From positions 1,458,501 through 1,522,500 of the forward strand of contig NZ_CP010978.1 in the NCBI RefSeq assembly GCF_000271665.2: a stretch of 64,000 nucleotides of DNA. The letters are read 5' to 3'. Source of the stretch: Pelosinus fermentans JBW45 (lineage in GTDB: Bacteria; Bacillota; Negativicutes; DSM-13327). Under the pieces are notes generated by a model. The model saw nothing but the letters and a program-made list of their open reading frames with translations. It did not search any database and was not told the DNA's origin. The translations under genes were made by a program, and so were the position numbers. Of the stretch, positions 26,421 through 34,956 are shown one piece after another. Every line of letters begins with the position of its first letter. Position 1 is the first letter of the stretch.

Positions 26421-26924
26421 TTAAACTATTTCTATTCCAACGTCAATTAATTTGGGAGTGTTTAATAAGTTTATTAATATTTTAGCTCTTTTCTTATGCT
26501 TATCAATTCGCTTTACAATTCCTTCTAAATTCTTCAAAGGTCCATTCAAGATGAATATTTTCGAGTTTTTTATATGTATGCGAGAAATTTTTACAATATC
26601 TCCTGATCCTACTAGAGAAAGAATAATATTTATTTCAGAGTCATCTATAGCGGAATAATAGGATCCGTTGCTATTTAGTATTTTTATTATTTTAGGAATT
26701 TTTTTTATTATATTATATATAATATAATTCATATCTGCACAGATAAATACATATCCTGGAAACATTTTTTTTTGAACGAGATGGGCTACACCTTGTCTTT
26801 TCTCTATTAACAATCTTTTGGGTATCAAAGAGTGCAAGGTATTATAATCAAAGTAGGACTGAAGGCATTTTTGTATACCTTCCTCCGCTCCTGTTTTAAC
26901 CCAGAGTACATACCAGTACATCAT
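26421..26924 (-). CDS. loaP: LoaP-type NusG paralog, processive antiterminator
   Basis: 167 residues. NGN domain with YWYVLWVKTGAEEGIQKCLQ and MFPGYVFI, then a C-terminal KOW domain with GPLKNLEGIVKRIDKHKKRA. LoaP proteins bind a leader RNA and keep RNA polymerase moving through terminators in long biosynthetic operons of Firmicutes (established). I choose ATG 26924: the upstream codons to 26984 contain the sequence GAAAGGG that acts as SD and have no SD of their own. The gene diverges from the main operon and begins its own leftward operon. Two repeated leader elements followed by terminators (27478, 58186) are its likely targets. Confidence 0.9.
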   Translation of the reverse strand: MMYWYVLWVKTGAEEGIQKCLQSYFDYNTLHSLIPKRLLIEKRQGVAHLVQKKMFPGYVFICADMNYIIYNIIKKIPKIIKILNSNGSYYSAIDDSEINIILSLVGSGDIVKISRIHIKNSKIFILNGPLKNLEGIVKRIDKHKKRAKILINLLNTPKLIDVGIEIV

Positions 26925-27309
26925 ATAACTATCATCCCTTTCACTGGGCTCAAGGCACAATTCAGAACTGAACTTTACTCTCATAAAACATGTGTACTAT
27001 ATTTAAAGTTACAAATAGTGTGCCATTGAGCACGTAAGTAATTTTTTCAAAAAATGTATGTGATTATGCTGCTTTTTTTCAGAGAAATCGTAGCAACATA
27101 TCAGCAAAAATTATAATTCAACAGGGCACACAGCTTGCGCAGGTGAATGCCAACGTAAAGCTATCTAGACATTTTAAAATTAAGCAGAGTCTATTTTTTA
27201 CAATAAGTCTGGCTGTTTATGAGTATGAAAATTCCAAAATAGTTTATTGTTTGACCACCTCTGTATAAATAATATTTTTACAAAATATGTATTTAAACTT
27301 ATTATAGAA
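26925..27309. other. Upstream region of loaP
   Basis: AT-rich, no credible gene on either strand. It should hold the leftward promoter of loaP; I see no clear consensus. Confidence 0.4.
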
Positions 27310-27363
27310 ATATGTAAAATAAATGTCAATATGTAAAATAAATGTTAATATGTAAAATTTAAG
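27310..27363. repeat. 19-bp tandem direct repeat, 2.8 copies
   Basis: Units ATATGTAAAATAAATGTCA (27310-27328), ATATGTAAAATAAATGTTA (27329-27347) and a partial third (27348-27363). The set lies upstream of the main promoter and may be a regulator-binding array. Confidence 0.75.
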
Positions 27364-27373
27364 AAAATATATA

Positions 27374-27402
27374 TTGACAGAAATAAATATTTTACTTATT
27401 AT
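27374..27402 (+). promoter_or_regulatory. Probable promoter of main biosynthetic operon
   Basis: TTGACA (27374-27379), 17-bp spacer, TATTAT (27397-27402). The -35 box is part of ATATTGACA, inverted relative to TGTCAATAT at 27324-27332. A second candidate is TTGATG-16-TACAAT at 27432-27459. Confidence 0.5.
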
Positions 27403-27454
27403 TACAATATATCAACAATTTGTAATAATAATTGATGTAAAAAATATTTATTTT
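27381..27454. repeat. AT-rich nested inverted repeat
   Basis: Inner arms TTATTATTACAA (27396-27407) and TTGTAATAATAA (27420-27431) are perfect complements. Outer arms AAATAAATATTTTAC and GTAAAAAATATTTATTT pair with a two-base bulge. It can form a cruciform over the start region of the operon. Confidence 0.7.
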
Positions 27455-27477
27455 ACAATAACTTGAAGAACTTTATA

Positions 27478-27577
27478 CGAAGCTGCGTGCACGTTAGAGT
27501 TCCGATAGGATCAGATGGAATGTTATGAACTAGTGTATAAAGTCTATACATGTTTGGGCGAAGCTATGACCAGGTAG
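27478..27577 (+). ncRNA. Leader RNA element A (putative LoaP-responsive element)
   Basis: Conserved with element B at 58186-58288. Shared order: CGAAGCT, GCACG, CGATAGG, hairpin TGTATA-loop-TATACA, GGCGAAGCT, CAGGTAG. The hairpin stem here is 27534-27539/27545-27550 with loop AAGTC. A terminator follows at 27659, and the first structural gene at 27832. No SD or ORF inside. Confidence 0.7.
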
Positions 27578-27658
27578 TGGTTAGAGTATAAAATTGTGCA
27601 TAATGATACAGCAATTATAAGAATAAAAGAATTACAGACATTTAAATTTTGTATCTAA

Positions 27659-27693
27659 ATTGTGGGTAGTATAGGCTGCCCATAATTTTTTTA
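27659..27693 (+). terminator. Intrinsic terminator in the leader of the main operon
   Basis: 11-bp stem ATTGTGGGTAG/CTGCCCATAAT (two G-U pairs) followed by TTTTTTTATTT. It lies before the first gene of the operon, as expected for antitermination control. Confidence 0.75.
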
Positions 27694-27831
27694 TTTAAGC
27701 TGGTGCAGCCTAATGATTATGTCTAATTTAAAAAAATATTAAAATCAAAAATGAGAAAGTTGTAAAAATTTAACAAATAAAGCAGGGAAATAAATTTCTT
27801 AATCTTGTCAAGGCTGATGTAGGGGGATAGG

Positions 27832-29340
27832 ATGAGGATCGAGAATTTATTATTAAATAATAAAATTAAAAACAAGGTTTTTTCAATTGTGGATGATTTT
27901 GGAGAATGGGATAGTACTAGCTTATGTAAGAGAGTAATCGCACTAAGAGATGTCTTATTAATTAATGGAGTAAAGCATTTAGACAAGGTTGCAGTTATTT
28001 GTGATAATGGAGCATCATTTATTATTGCAATAATGGGGGCATTAGCTGCTGGTTGTATTGTAGTTCCTATAGATCCTCAATTACCTATTTCTGATGTCTT
28101 TGATATATTGCATGGTAGTGAGACAAGGCGGATGTGTATTTCTGGGGTGAGGTCCGAGGTAAATTACAGCAAAAAAAGAAATGAGGACGTACAGATATTT
28201 TCAGAAAATTTAGGGGAATGGGAAAGTGATGAGACTCTTAGCAAATGTTTTCAAAAAATACAAAATTATACAAGTAAAGAACCCGCATTTATACTTTTTA
28301 GTTCGGGCACATCAGGAACTAGAAAAGGAGTAGTCTTGACACATGATGCCATAAGTACAAATGTAGATGCTATTATCGACTATATGATACCTAAAAGTAA
28401 TGATATTTTCTATATCACTAAATCAATGATACATGCATCAACTCTCGTTGGGGAAGTTTTAGTTGCACTTAAAATTGGAGCAAGAGTTATTGCGCAAAAT
28501 CCTATCGTACCTCTATCAACTACTTTAAAGAGGATTGCCACATTTAGACCTTCTATTATCTTTGTTAATCCTACGATTCTCCGATTATTACTTAAAGCTA
28601 AGAGCAAATATTCGAATGTGGAGAGTATTCGATTGGTGTATGTTAGCGGAGAAGTTGCAGATGGAAAGTTGCTAGCTGAGGCTGAACAATTTTTTTATAA
28701 TGGACAAGTACATAACGTTTATGGTTTAACGGAAGCTGGGCCTAGAGTAGCTGCGCAACGTGTCAACAATAGATATATAAAGCATGGGTCTGTAGGAAAA
28801 CCAATACGTGGTGTTAGTATTGCTATAAAAAATAAAAACGGGGTACGATGCAAGTGTAATGAAATAGGGATGATATACGTGAAGACTAGAAGCGCGATGC
28901 TACAATACTGGAATGATGATGTGGCTACTTGCAGGAAATATTTTAATGGTTGGTTAATGACAGGTGATTTGGGTTATATGGATAATGAAGGTGATTTATT
29001 TATTGTGGGCAGAGCAGATGATATAATAATCCGTGGTGCACATAAGATAGATCCATACCGCGTGGAAAGTATAATAAAACGAATACCTGGAATAGATAGC
29101 TGTATTGTGTTTGGTATTCAAGATCAAATTCAAGGGAATCGTGTTATTTGTATATATCTGAATGATGAAGGTGTATCAGTTGATACTGATACAATTATGA
29201 TAGCCTGCAGGGAGAGCTTAGCGCTTTACGAGATTCCGCAAGAATTATATTCAGTAAAAAAAATACCAACTACATTAGGCGGCAAAGTTTCGAGAAGGTT
29301 AGCTATCTCATTTTATTATAAACACCTGCTGAAAAATTAA
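27832..29340 (+). CDS. AMP-forming acyl/aminoacyl ligase (ANL family)
   Basis: 502 residues. Adenylation motifs: LFSSGTSGTRKG (P-loop, about residue 155), YGLTEAGPR, TGDLGYMDNEGDLFIVGRAD, and C-terminal GGKVSRR with the catalytic Lys. It should activate a carboxylic or amino acid and load it onto ACP1 or CoA. Together with ACP1, two alpha/beta hydrolases and a PLP decarboxylase it resembles the ligase/ACP/hydrolase/decarboxylase set of exosortase-A loci. First gene of the main operon. Confidence 0.9.
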   Translation: MRIENLLLNNKIKNKVFSIVDDFGEWDSTSLCKRVIALRDVLLINGVKHLDKVAVICDNGASFIIAIMGALAAGCIVVPIDPQLPISDVFDILHGSETRRMCISGVRSEVNYSKKRNEDVQIFSENLGEWESDETLSKCFQKIQNYTSKEPAFILFSSGTSGTRKGVVLTHDAISTNVDAIIDYMIPKSNDIFYITKSMIHASTLVGEVLVALKIGARVIAQNPIVPLSTTLKRIATFRPSIIFVNPTILRLLLKAKSKYSNVESIRLVYVSGEVADGKLLAEAEQFFYNGQVHNVYGLTEAGPRVAAQRVNNRYIKHGSVGKPIRGVSIAIKNKNGVRCKCNEIGMIYVKTRSAMLQYWNDDVATCRKYFNGWLMTGDLGYMDNEGDLFIVGRADDIIIRGAHKIDPYRVESIIKRIPGIDSCIVFGIQDQIQGNRVICIYLNDEGVSVDTDTIMIACRESLALYEIPQELYSVKKIPTTLGGKVSRRLAISFYYKHLLKN

Positions 29341-29393
29341 TTAATTAATGGATAAGGATGGTAATCGGCAAAAAAAGTTGGAGGTTAAGAGAT

Positions 29394-30302
29394 ATGGAAA
29401 ATAAAAGATGTCTCGACGCTTCGGTTATTATACCAGTGTATAATCAAGCAGAGTCACTCCAGATTACATTGAATTTTTTTAAATTTCAAAGCTATGATTC
29501 AAAAAAATATGAAATTATAGTAGTTGATGATGGTTCGACTGATGGATTAAGAGACAAAATTAGGGAAGATAAATGGCCTCAATTACCATGTAGCATAAGT
29601 TATATTTATAGTGAAAATAAAGGAAGAGCAGTTGCAAGAAATAAAGGAGCCGCTATAGCTAGGGGAAAAAGGCTAATCTTTTGTGATGCTGATAGATTTC
29701 CAGATCGAGATTATATAAAGAATTATATTGTAAGCAGTTCAGAGTTAAATAAGATTGCTATTGTGGGAAGCCCATGGGATTATTTTGGACATATAAAATA
29801 TTTATTAGGAAATCATTGTGGAAATATTAGCATTATACGGAAATATTCGAGGTTGCCTTTATATTATTTAAAGGTGAAAAATTTATATGACGCCAAAGGT
29901 AGCACAAACTCGGGAATCGCTTGGGCAACTTTTCTTGTTGGTAATTCTTGCGTGAAAGCGGAAGATTTCGAGACAATTGGTGGTTTTGACGAAGATTTTA
30001 ATACCTGGGGTTTTGAGCACTTTGAATTTGCTTTGCGTTTACAAAAAATAGGAGTTAAATTTCGCAATTGTCCTGAAATCTCAAGTTTCCATATACCGCA
30101 TGCAAGAGGGGAGGGACACTATAAATCAGCAATAACAAATAGTATACAATTATTTAAAGCAAAGCATCCGAACTGTAATCTAGATAGCCTCAGAGGTTTT
30201 TTATTTGGAGAAATGTCATTGCAGGATTTTGAGTTACACTTTTGTGGAACGCAAACTACTTACTTAGGAGAAAGTGAATCCATATATTATAATGTAGTTT
30301 AA
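29394..30302 (+). CDS. Glycosyltransferase family 2
   Basis: 302 residues from ATG 29394 behind GGAGG. GT-A fold motifs: SVIIPVYNQAESLQ, VVDDGSTDG, nucleotide/metal motif CDAD, and FNTWGFEHFEFALRL of the galactosyltransferase-like C-terminal part. It transfers a sugar from a nucleotide-sugar donor. In this cluster it suggests a glycosylated product or intermediate. An in-frame TTG/ATG further upstream lacks an SD site. Confidence 0.88.
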   Translation: MENKRCLDASVIIPVYNQAESLQITLNFFKFQSYDSKKYEIIVVDDGSTDGLRDKIREDKWPQLPCSISYIYSENKGRAVARNKGAAIARGKRLIFCDADRFPDRDYIKNYIVSSSELNKIAIVGSPWDYFGHIKYLLGNHCGNISIIRKYSRLPLYYLKVKNLYDAKGSTNSGIAWATFLVGNSCVKAEDFETIGGFDEDFNTWGFEHFEFALRLQKIGVKFRNCPEISSFHIPHARGEGHYKSAITNSIQLFKAKHPNCNLDSLRGFLFGEMSLQDFELHFCGTQTTYLGESESIYYNVV

Positions 30303-30396
30303 TTCTTATTATAATATATGGATATTTTGTAATTACCTTATATCAAGATAAAAGAGATTTTGATATTACAATATTAAAAAAGTTTGGAGGATCAAT

Positions 30397-30660
30397 ATGT
30401 CATTAAAAGAAGTTGTTAATCAATTAGAAAATATAATTAGGGAAGAACTTCGTTTAGGTGAAGGTATGAAAATTACTTATGATACAACATTAGAAGAAAT
30501 TGGTGTTGATTCTATCACTATGATGCAATTATTAGTTTTTATTGAAGAGCGCTTCGGATTTGAATTTGGTGAGGATGCGTTATTACGAGGTAATATGATG
30601 TGTATTCATGATTTGGTAGATTATATTTTACCAAGAATTCAAGAAGATGATAATTGCTAA
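30397..30660 (+). CDS. Acyl carrier protein 1
   Basis: 87 residues, four-helix carrier protein. The phosphopantetheine Ser39 is in GVDSITMMQL. It closely matches ACP2 at 58735 (same MSL-VVNQL opening, LGEG, and EERFGFEF/EEHFQFEF). Probable carrier for substrates of the ligase, decarboxylase, condensation-like enzyme and thioesterase. It is preceded by TTTGGAGG. Confidence 0.93.
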   Translation: MSLKEVVNQLENIIREELRLGEGMKITYDTTLEEIGVDSITMMQLLVFIEERFGFEFGEDALLRGNMMCIHDLVDYILPRIQEDDNC

Positions 30661-30682
30661 ATTTTGATGAAGGGTGTTTTGT

Positions 30683-31507
30683 ATGTTTACACAGTTTTGG
30701 CTAGTCAATAATAAAATATCGCTTGCTGCAGTATCACACCGAAATGATTTAGACAGAAAAAGCGTGTGTGGAGTTGTCCTAATAGCTGGATTTTCGCAGC
30801 CTATGTGTGACGTTGACTATTTTATGAGTAAACTTGCTCGGCAGCTGTCCAATTTAGGAATATTTGTTTTACAAGTAGATCCACGTGGACATGGTGACAG
30901 TGAAGGTAATCTGGAAAATGTGAATTTGTACACTCTTCGCGAAGACTTATCCATTGCCGTTAATTTTGTAGCAGAACAAGTAGGCGATAAGGTATTTTGT
31001 ATAGGACGAGGGCTAAGTGCTACGTTATTTGCTGAGATATCTTCATTAGCTCCAATTCGAGGTGTTGTAGGAATTAGTCCATATTGTATAGAGCCGTCTA
31101 TTGTATCCGAAATATGGGCTAATATTAAACCGGGAATTTTCGATGTTAATGACATTATGCCCGGAACGGATTATAAGTCTTTTAGCAATTTTGATATAGG
31201 GAAAATTGCATTTTGTAATGCTATTGGTGCATTGCCATACAATCTTCATGGACAGGTAATGTCTACGGAGATTTTATTTAATTTATTTGAATATAAACCT
31301 CTCGAAGTACTTAAAAAATGTAAAGATAAATCTCTTTGGTTACTATCTGAAGGTAAGGATAATAATCGTATAGTACATTGGCATCTAGAAAATGAAAAAT
31401 TATATCCTAATCTAAATAATTATGTAAAAAATGCAATAATTAGAGATCCACTTTGGCAATACGATATTATAGAACGTATCTGCAATTGGATTAAGAAATA
31501 TAAGTAG
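30683..31507 (+). CDS. Alpha/beta hydrolase-like protein 1, nucleophile apparently missing
   Basis: 274 residues with an alpha/beta-hydrolase fold (VVLIAGFSQPMCD; VDPRGHGDSEG). The nucleophile elbow reads CIGRGLSAT, so the position of the usual Ser in G-x-S-x-G is Gly. C-terminal His is present in RIVHWHLENEK. It may be a pseudo-enzyme, or bind or transfer acyl groups by another mechanism. Resembles the hydrolase-1 member of exosortase-A loci. It follows ACP1 by 22 bases. Confidence 0.75.
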   Translation: MFTQFWLVNNKISLAAVSHRNDLDRKSVCGVVLIAGFSQPMCDVDYFMSKLARQLSNLGIFVLQVDPRGHGDSEGNLENVNLYTLREDLSIAVNFVAEQVGDKVFCIGRGLSATLFAEISSLAPIRGVVGISPYCIEPSIVSEIWANIKPGIFDVNDIMPGTDYKSFSNFDIGKIAFCNAIGALPYNLHGQVMSTEILFNLFEYKPLEVLKKCKDKSLWLLSEGKDNNRIVHWHLENEKLYPNLNNYVKNAIIRDPLWQYDIIERICNWIKKYK

Positions 31508-31589
31508 GAAATAAAATTAAATGTTAGTGAATATTCTAATTGGGAAGTTGAGTTTTAAAGATAAATTTATGTAATGAAGGAGACGTTAT

Positions 31590-32402
31590 ATGCAAGTTCC
31601 TGTTCAGATATATGCAAAGGGACGTAATCTAGCTGGAGTCATACATATCCCGTCTGTAAGAGCCATAGGTGCACCGATTATCATAATGTGCTATGGACTA
31701 AATGGCGATCGTGTTGAAGTCCACAGGATGTCAGTTTTTGCGGCTAGGAGAGCTGCGCAGTTAGGTATAACATTTATACGTTTTGACTATAGTGGATTGG
31801 GATTAAGTGATGATGAGTTTTGGCATTCATCTATCAATACAAAAGTTGAGGATGTTTTGGCAGTTATTGATTTTGTGAAAGGATGTTTTCAAACTGAAAA
31901 TCCTACATTAGTATTATTAGGATTTAGTGATGGGGGAAGAGTTGCGTGTCGGATCGCTAATATTTGTAAAGAAGTTTCCGGTTTAGCGATGTGGAATCCT
32001 ATGTTTTCAGCTATGCCACCTATTCTACCAAACTCAGGATTTGTACCTAAATTTGTCCGTGAACCACAGACTAGAGAATTTGTTTATCCATTCTTTGGGC
32101 TTTGGATGGGAAGTGAGTATGTAAGAGACATAAATTCAAGTATGAATATAGAAGAGTTTAATACCTATGATAAGGATAAATTGTTGATTTTTGGAGGAGA
32201 CGATCTTTATTCAAAGGAAACAAGGGAGCAAATAATTAGGGATCCTTCTAACTTGACCACAAATGTTAAGATTATTAGTATTCCGGGGGCTAATCATTTG
32301 TTTAATCGTGTAGAGTGGACGGAACAAGTAATTAGTAAAACGATGGAATGGGTTCTTGAAGTTGGAAGGTTAAAAAAACGAATGAAGGAGGAACTTAATT
32401 AA
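31590..32402 (+). CDS. Alpha/beta hydrolase 2
   Basis: 270 residues, serine hydrolase. Catalytic elbow LLGFSDGGRVA (G-F-S-D-G), acid in LLIFGGDDLYS, His in PGANHLF. SD AAGGAG before the ATG. Possible thioesterase or acyltransferase acting on the ACP-bound or CoA-bound intermediate; partner of hydrolase 1. Confidence 0.85.
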   Translation: MQVPVQIYAKGRNLAGVIHIPSVRAIGAPIIIMCYGLNGDRVEVHRMSVFAARRAAQLGITFIRFDYSGLGLSDDEFWHSSINTKVEDVLAVIDFVKGCFQTENPTLVLLGFSDGGRVACRIANICKEVSGLAMWNPMFSAMPPILPNSGFVPKFVREPQTREFVYPFFGLWMGSEYVRDINSSMNIEEFNTYDKDKLLIFGGDDLYSKETREQIIRDPSNLTTNVKIISIPGANHLFNRVEWTEQVISKTMEWVLEVGRLKKRMKEELN

Positions 32403-32424
32403 ATGCTAATAATTCAAAATAGTG

Positions 32425-32470
32425 AAAATGACTTCATACTATTAATATAGCAGTGAGGTCATTTTTGTTG
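32425..32470 (+). terminator. Terminator-like hairpin inside the operon, upstream of carB
   Basis: AAAATGACTTCA (32425-32436) pairs with TGAGGTCATTTT (32454-32465) with one G-U pair, then TTG. Genes beyond it would need read-through or a local promoter, which fits LoaP antitermination. Confidence 0.6.
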
Positions 32471-32544
32471 GCAGGAGATTTTAGAAAGTAAATTGTTGAA
32501 CTAAAAAATGTGTAGACATGATTTAAAAAACAGGAGGTAATAAA

Positions 32545-33333
32545 ATGTGTGCAGTAAATATTGATAGGAAAGAAAATGTTTTAGTTATTGAATCCCTCAG
32601 TGATGGAGTTCTAACGATCCAATTTAATCATCGACATTATAATAACCCTTTTAGTGATTCTATGCAGGATGCTGTAATAAATAGTCTGCAATCTGCTGAA
32701 GAAAACTCAAATGTTAAAGCAATAATATTAACAGGAGGAGTCGGCAGATCCTTTAGTGTTGGCGGGGATTTCAATGAAGTCAAGACACTACAGGGAGGAC
32801 AGGAAGTTGATTTATGGATAGATAGAATAACTAAAATGTACACTGCTTGTCTAAGGGTATCGAAGCCTACTATTGCAGCTGTAGATAATTATGCAATTGG
32901 TATAGGGTTTCAATTGGCTTTAACTTGTGACTATAGAATAATGACAGAGCGCGGTAAATTTATCATGCCAGAGTTAAAGCATGGGATTGCTTGTACCTTA
33001 GGTCAATGCATGCTGGAAAAATCGTTAGGTAGGAATGCTATGTTGGAAATAATTTATGAATGTGAGGCTATTCCGTTACAAAAATGTTTTGATTACAGAT
33101 TGATAAATAAAATCTCATCTCCAGACAAGCTGCTTGAAGACTCACATCTATTAGCGAAGAGATTGGCCAGTTATCCTGAAGTAGCTTTTAGAAAAACTAA
33201 AAAAGTAGTTAATGAAAGTTATGTAGAACAGCTGATAACAGTTACGGAACAAACAAAACTAGCTCATCGGATGACTTTTGGTGACGGAAGAGCACAGCAA
33301 TTTATGCGTAAAGTTGTAGGTGAAACAGTGTGA
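32545..33333 (+). CDS. carB: Carboxymethylproline synthase-like crotonase (CarB/ThnE family)
   Basis: 262 residues of the crotonase fold. CarB joins malonyl-CoA with pyrroline-5-carboxylate/glutamate semialdehyde to give carboxymethylproline, the first committed step to carbapenems (established). Seen here: oxyanion loop SVGGDFNEV with Gly74, Trp91 in LWIDRI, Ile120/Gln123 in AIGIGFQLAL, Glu143 in MPELKHGI and His241 in KLAHRMTF. These fall at CarB positions Gly62, Trp79, Met108, Gln111, Glu131 and His229 (CarB numbering from memory) with one offset of 12, and only Met108 is changed (Ile). It is coupled to the next gene by a GTGA overlap. Ordinary enoyl-CoA hydratase is the alternative but lacks this combination. 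Confidence 0.88.
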   Translation: MCAVNIDRKENVLVIESLSDGVLTIQFNHRHYNNPFSDSMQDAVINSLQSAEENSNVKAIILTGGVGRSFSVGGDFNEVKTLQGGQEVDLWIDRITKMYTACLRVSKPTIAAVDNYAIGIGFQLALTCDYRIMTERGKFIMPELKHGIACTLGQCMLEKSLGRNAMLEIIYECEAIPLQKCFDYRLINKISSPDKLLEDSHLLAKRLASYPEVAFRKTKKVVNESYVEQLITVTEQTKLAHRMTFGDGRAQQFMRKVVGETV

Positions 33334-34691
33334 AGGATACATTGAAGAAAACTATATATATATCATCTAAAAAATTGTCAAAAGAAATTAATTTTTGTAA
33401 AGAGTTTACATATAATGGATTATATGTAGGATATGGTTCAGATTTACAGAAAATTAATGAGAAATGTGAGTCATTAATAATTTCTTTTGAGAAGGGGTGC
33501 ATAGAGGCAGATTCAATACCGAAAAATAATTTTATAATGATAGGTAAGGATAACCTAGTTATAGTTGGCAGTGATATGAATACTCAGGCGATATTTTATA
33601 TAAATATTCCTGAAAAAGGTATATTTGCTGTTTTTAATGATCTGTTTATAGCGAAAGATATATTGCAAGGAATTGGACTAGAAGTAGAATATGATGTAGA
33701 AAAGAATGGTGAGAATTTAACATTTTTTAAGTATGTAAGCCGTTTAAAGCATGGCGAAAAAATTGAAGTGCACTATAATAACAACAATTTGAAAGTAGAA
33801 AAAAATTTGCAGAGTGATATTCTCTTGCAGCCTTCTTGCAGCATGGCACTTGATAAAGCAAAAGAAAGGTTTTATGAAGTTTTATTTAACGCAACTAAAG
33901 AATTAACGAAATGGGACGAGGAAATCTGTATCTCTCTTTCTGGAGGTATTGATTCTGGAACAATTGCGTACATCCTTAAAAAGCTAAATAAAAAAGTGTG
34001 CGCATATACTTTGGGAACAGATTGGGGTAACGAATATAAGGAGGCACAAGAAACGGCAGATTTTCTAGGGATTAATTTAATAAAAATTCATTTGAGTAAC
34101 GAAGAAATTCTGCGGGAAGTACCAAATGTAATAAGGTACTTTGCATTTAAGGATGTCGTGCCAATAGAGGTTGCTTTGGTCGCAGTTTCTCTTTATCAAA
34201 AACTATATAAAGAGATTGGAAAAAAGATGACTTTTGTTACTGGATACGGATCAGACCTCTTGAATGCTGGAATTTACTCTAATTTTAATTACTATTCAGA
34301 ATTAGAAGACCAGATCGCTAATGGCTTACGTAAAACTCAAATTTCTAACGAATTTAGTAATTTATTTGCACTAAATGTTGGCATAAAGACAATACATCCT
34401 TTTTGGCATTCGGATGTCATTAAAGAGGCTCTTAAAATTCCTGTTGAATATAAAGTAAAAGATGGAAAGGACAAATACTTTTTTAGAAGTATGATGGAGG
34501 GGAGACTTCCAGCAAGCGTTGCATGGCGTACTAAAAAAGGCGCTCATCAGGGAACTGGGTTAAGTACCTACTTAAAAGGAGCTCTTGAAAGCTCCTTTTG
34601 CAATAACTACGACAATCAGAATGACTATCAGAGTATAATAAAAAGCATTCATAAAGATATATTTCTTCAAGGAAAATACCCATGGAAATAA
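33330..34691 (+). CDS. carA: Carbapenam/beta-lactam synthetase-like protein (CarA/ThnM/BLS family)
   Basis: 453 residues, asparagine-synthetase fold. CarA adenylates carboxymethylproline and closes the beta-lactam ring (established). Seen: no Cys at position 2, so no glutaminase activity; reduced N-terminal domain; PP-loop SLSGGIDSG (residues 202-210); TGYGSD (304-309); and a C-terminal loop WRTKKGAHQGTG with Lys402 or Lys403 in the place of the catalytic Lys of beta-lactam synthetase, where asparagine synthetase B has none. GTG start overlaps the carB stop. Ordinary AsnB is unlikely because the N-terminal Cys is absent and the protein is short. A hairpin AAAAGGAGCT/AGCTCCTTTT lies inside the gene at 34574-34599. 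Confidence 0.85.
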   Translation: MKDTLKKTIYISSKKLSKEINFCKEFTYNGLYVGYGSDLQKINEKCESLIISFEKGCIEADSIPKNNFIMIGKDNLVIVGSDMNTQAIFYINIPEKGIFAVFNDLFIAKDILQGIGLEVEYDVEKNGENLTFFKYVSRLKHGEKIEVHYNNNNLKVEKNLQSDILLQPSCSMALDKAKERFYEVLFNATKELTKWDEEICISLSGGIDSGTIAYILKKLNKKVCAYTLGTDWGNEYKEAQETADFLGINLIKIHLSNEEILREVPNVIRYFAFKDVVPIEVALVAVSLYQKLYKEIGKKMTFVTGYGSDLLNAGIYSNFNYYSELEDQIANGLRKTQISNEFSNLFALNVGIKTIHPFWHSDVIKEALKIPVEYKVKDGKDKYFFRSMMEGRLPASVAWRTKKGAHQGTGLSTYLKGALESSFCNNYDNQNDYQSIIKSIHKDIFLQGKYPWK

Positions 34692-34755
34692 AGTAGATAA
34701 CAAGTAGGCGATGCAATTTGGTGAATAATACTTATAGAATGGAGAGAAAATTCTG

Positions 34756-34956
34756 ATGGACTTTAAAAAGGAAGCAAATAAATCTAATTGTGCGTGTACT
34801 TATCTGGCTTGTCCTCGCAGAGGAGATTGCTATGCTTGTGTTGAACATCATCGTGGCAATGCAGAGTTACCTGGTTGTTTTTTTACTTCTGAGTCTGAAA
34901 AAACATATGATAGAAGTATAAAAAACTTTATACAAACTATAGCAGATAAAGAATAG
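34756..34956 (+). CDS. Small cysteine-rich protein (DUF6485-like)
   Basis: 66 residues with Cys-rich pattern NCACTYLACPRRGDCYACV, then HHRGNAELPGCFF. This arrangement is known from small Firmicute proteins of unknown function and may bind Zn or a Fe-S cluster. Why it lies between carA and metK is unclear; a chaperone or metal role for the radical SAM enzymes is only a guess. Confidence 0.7.
   Translation: MDFKKEANKSNCACTYLACPRRGDCYACVEHHRGNAELPGCFFTSESEKTYDRSIKNFIQTIADKE

Noticed and set aside
27310-27363. CRISPR array from the tandem repeats.
   Set aside because: The units are directly adjacent with no unique spacers and there are no cas genes.
30303-30396. RiPP precursor peptide for the radical SAM proteins.
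   Set aside because: I looked in the gaps of the cluster for a short SD-led ORF with a Cys/Ser/Thr-rich or repeated core and found none; carrier proteins and ligases suggest a small-molecule pathway.
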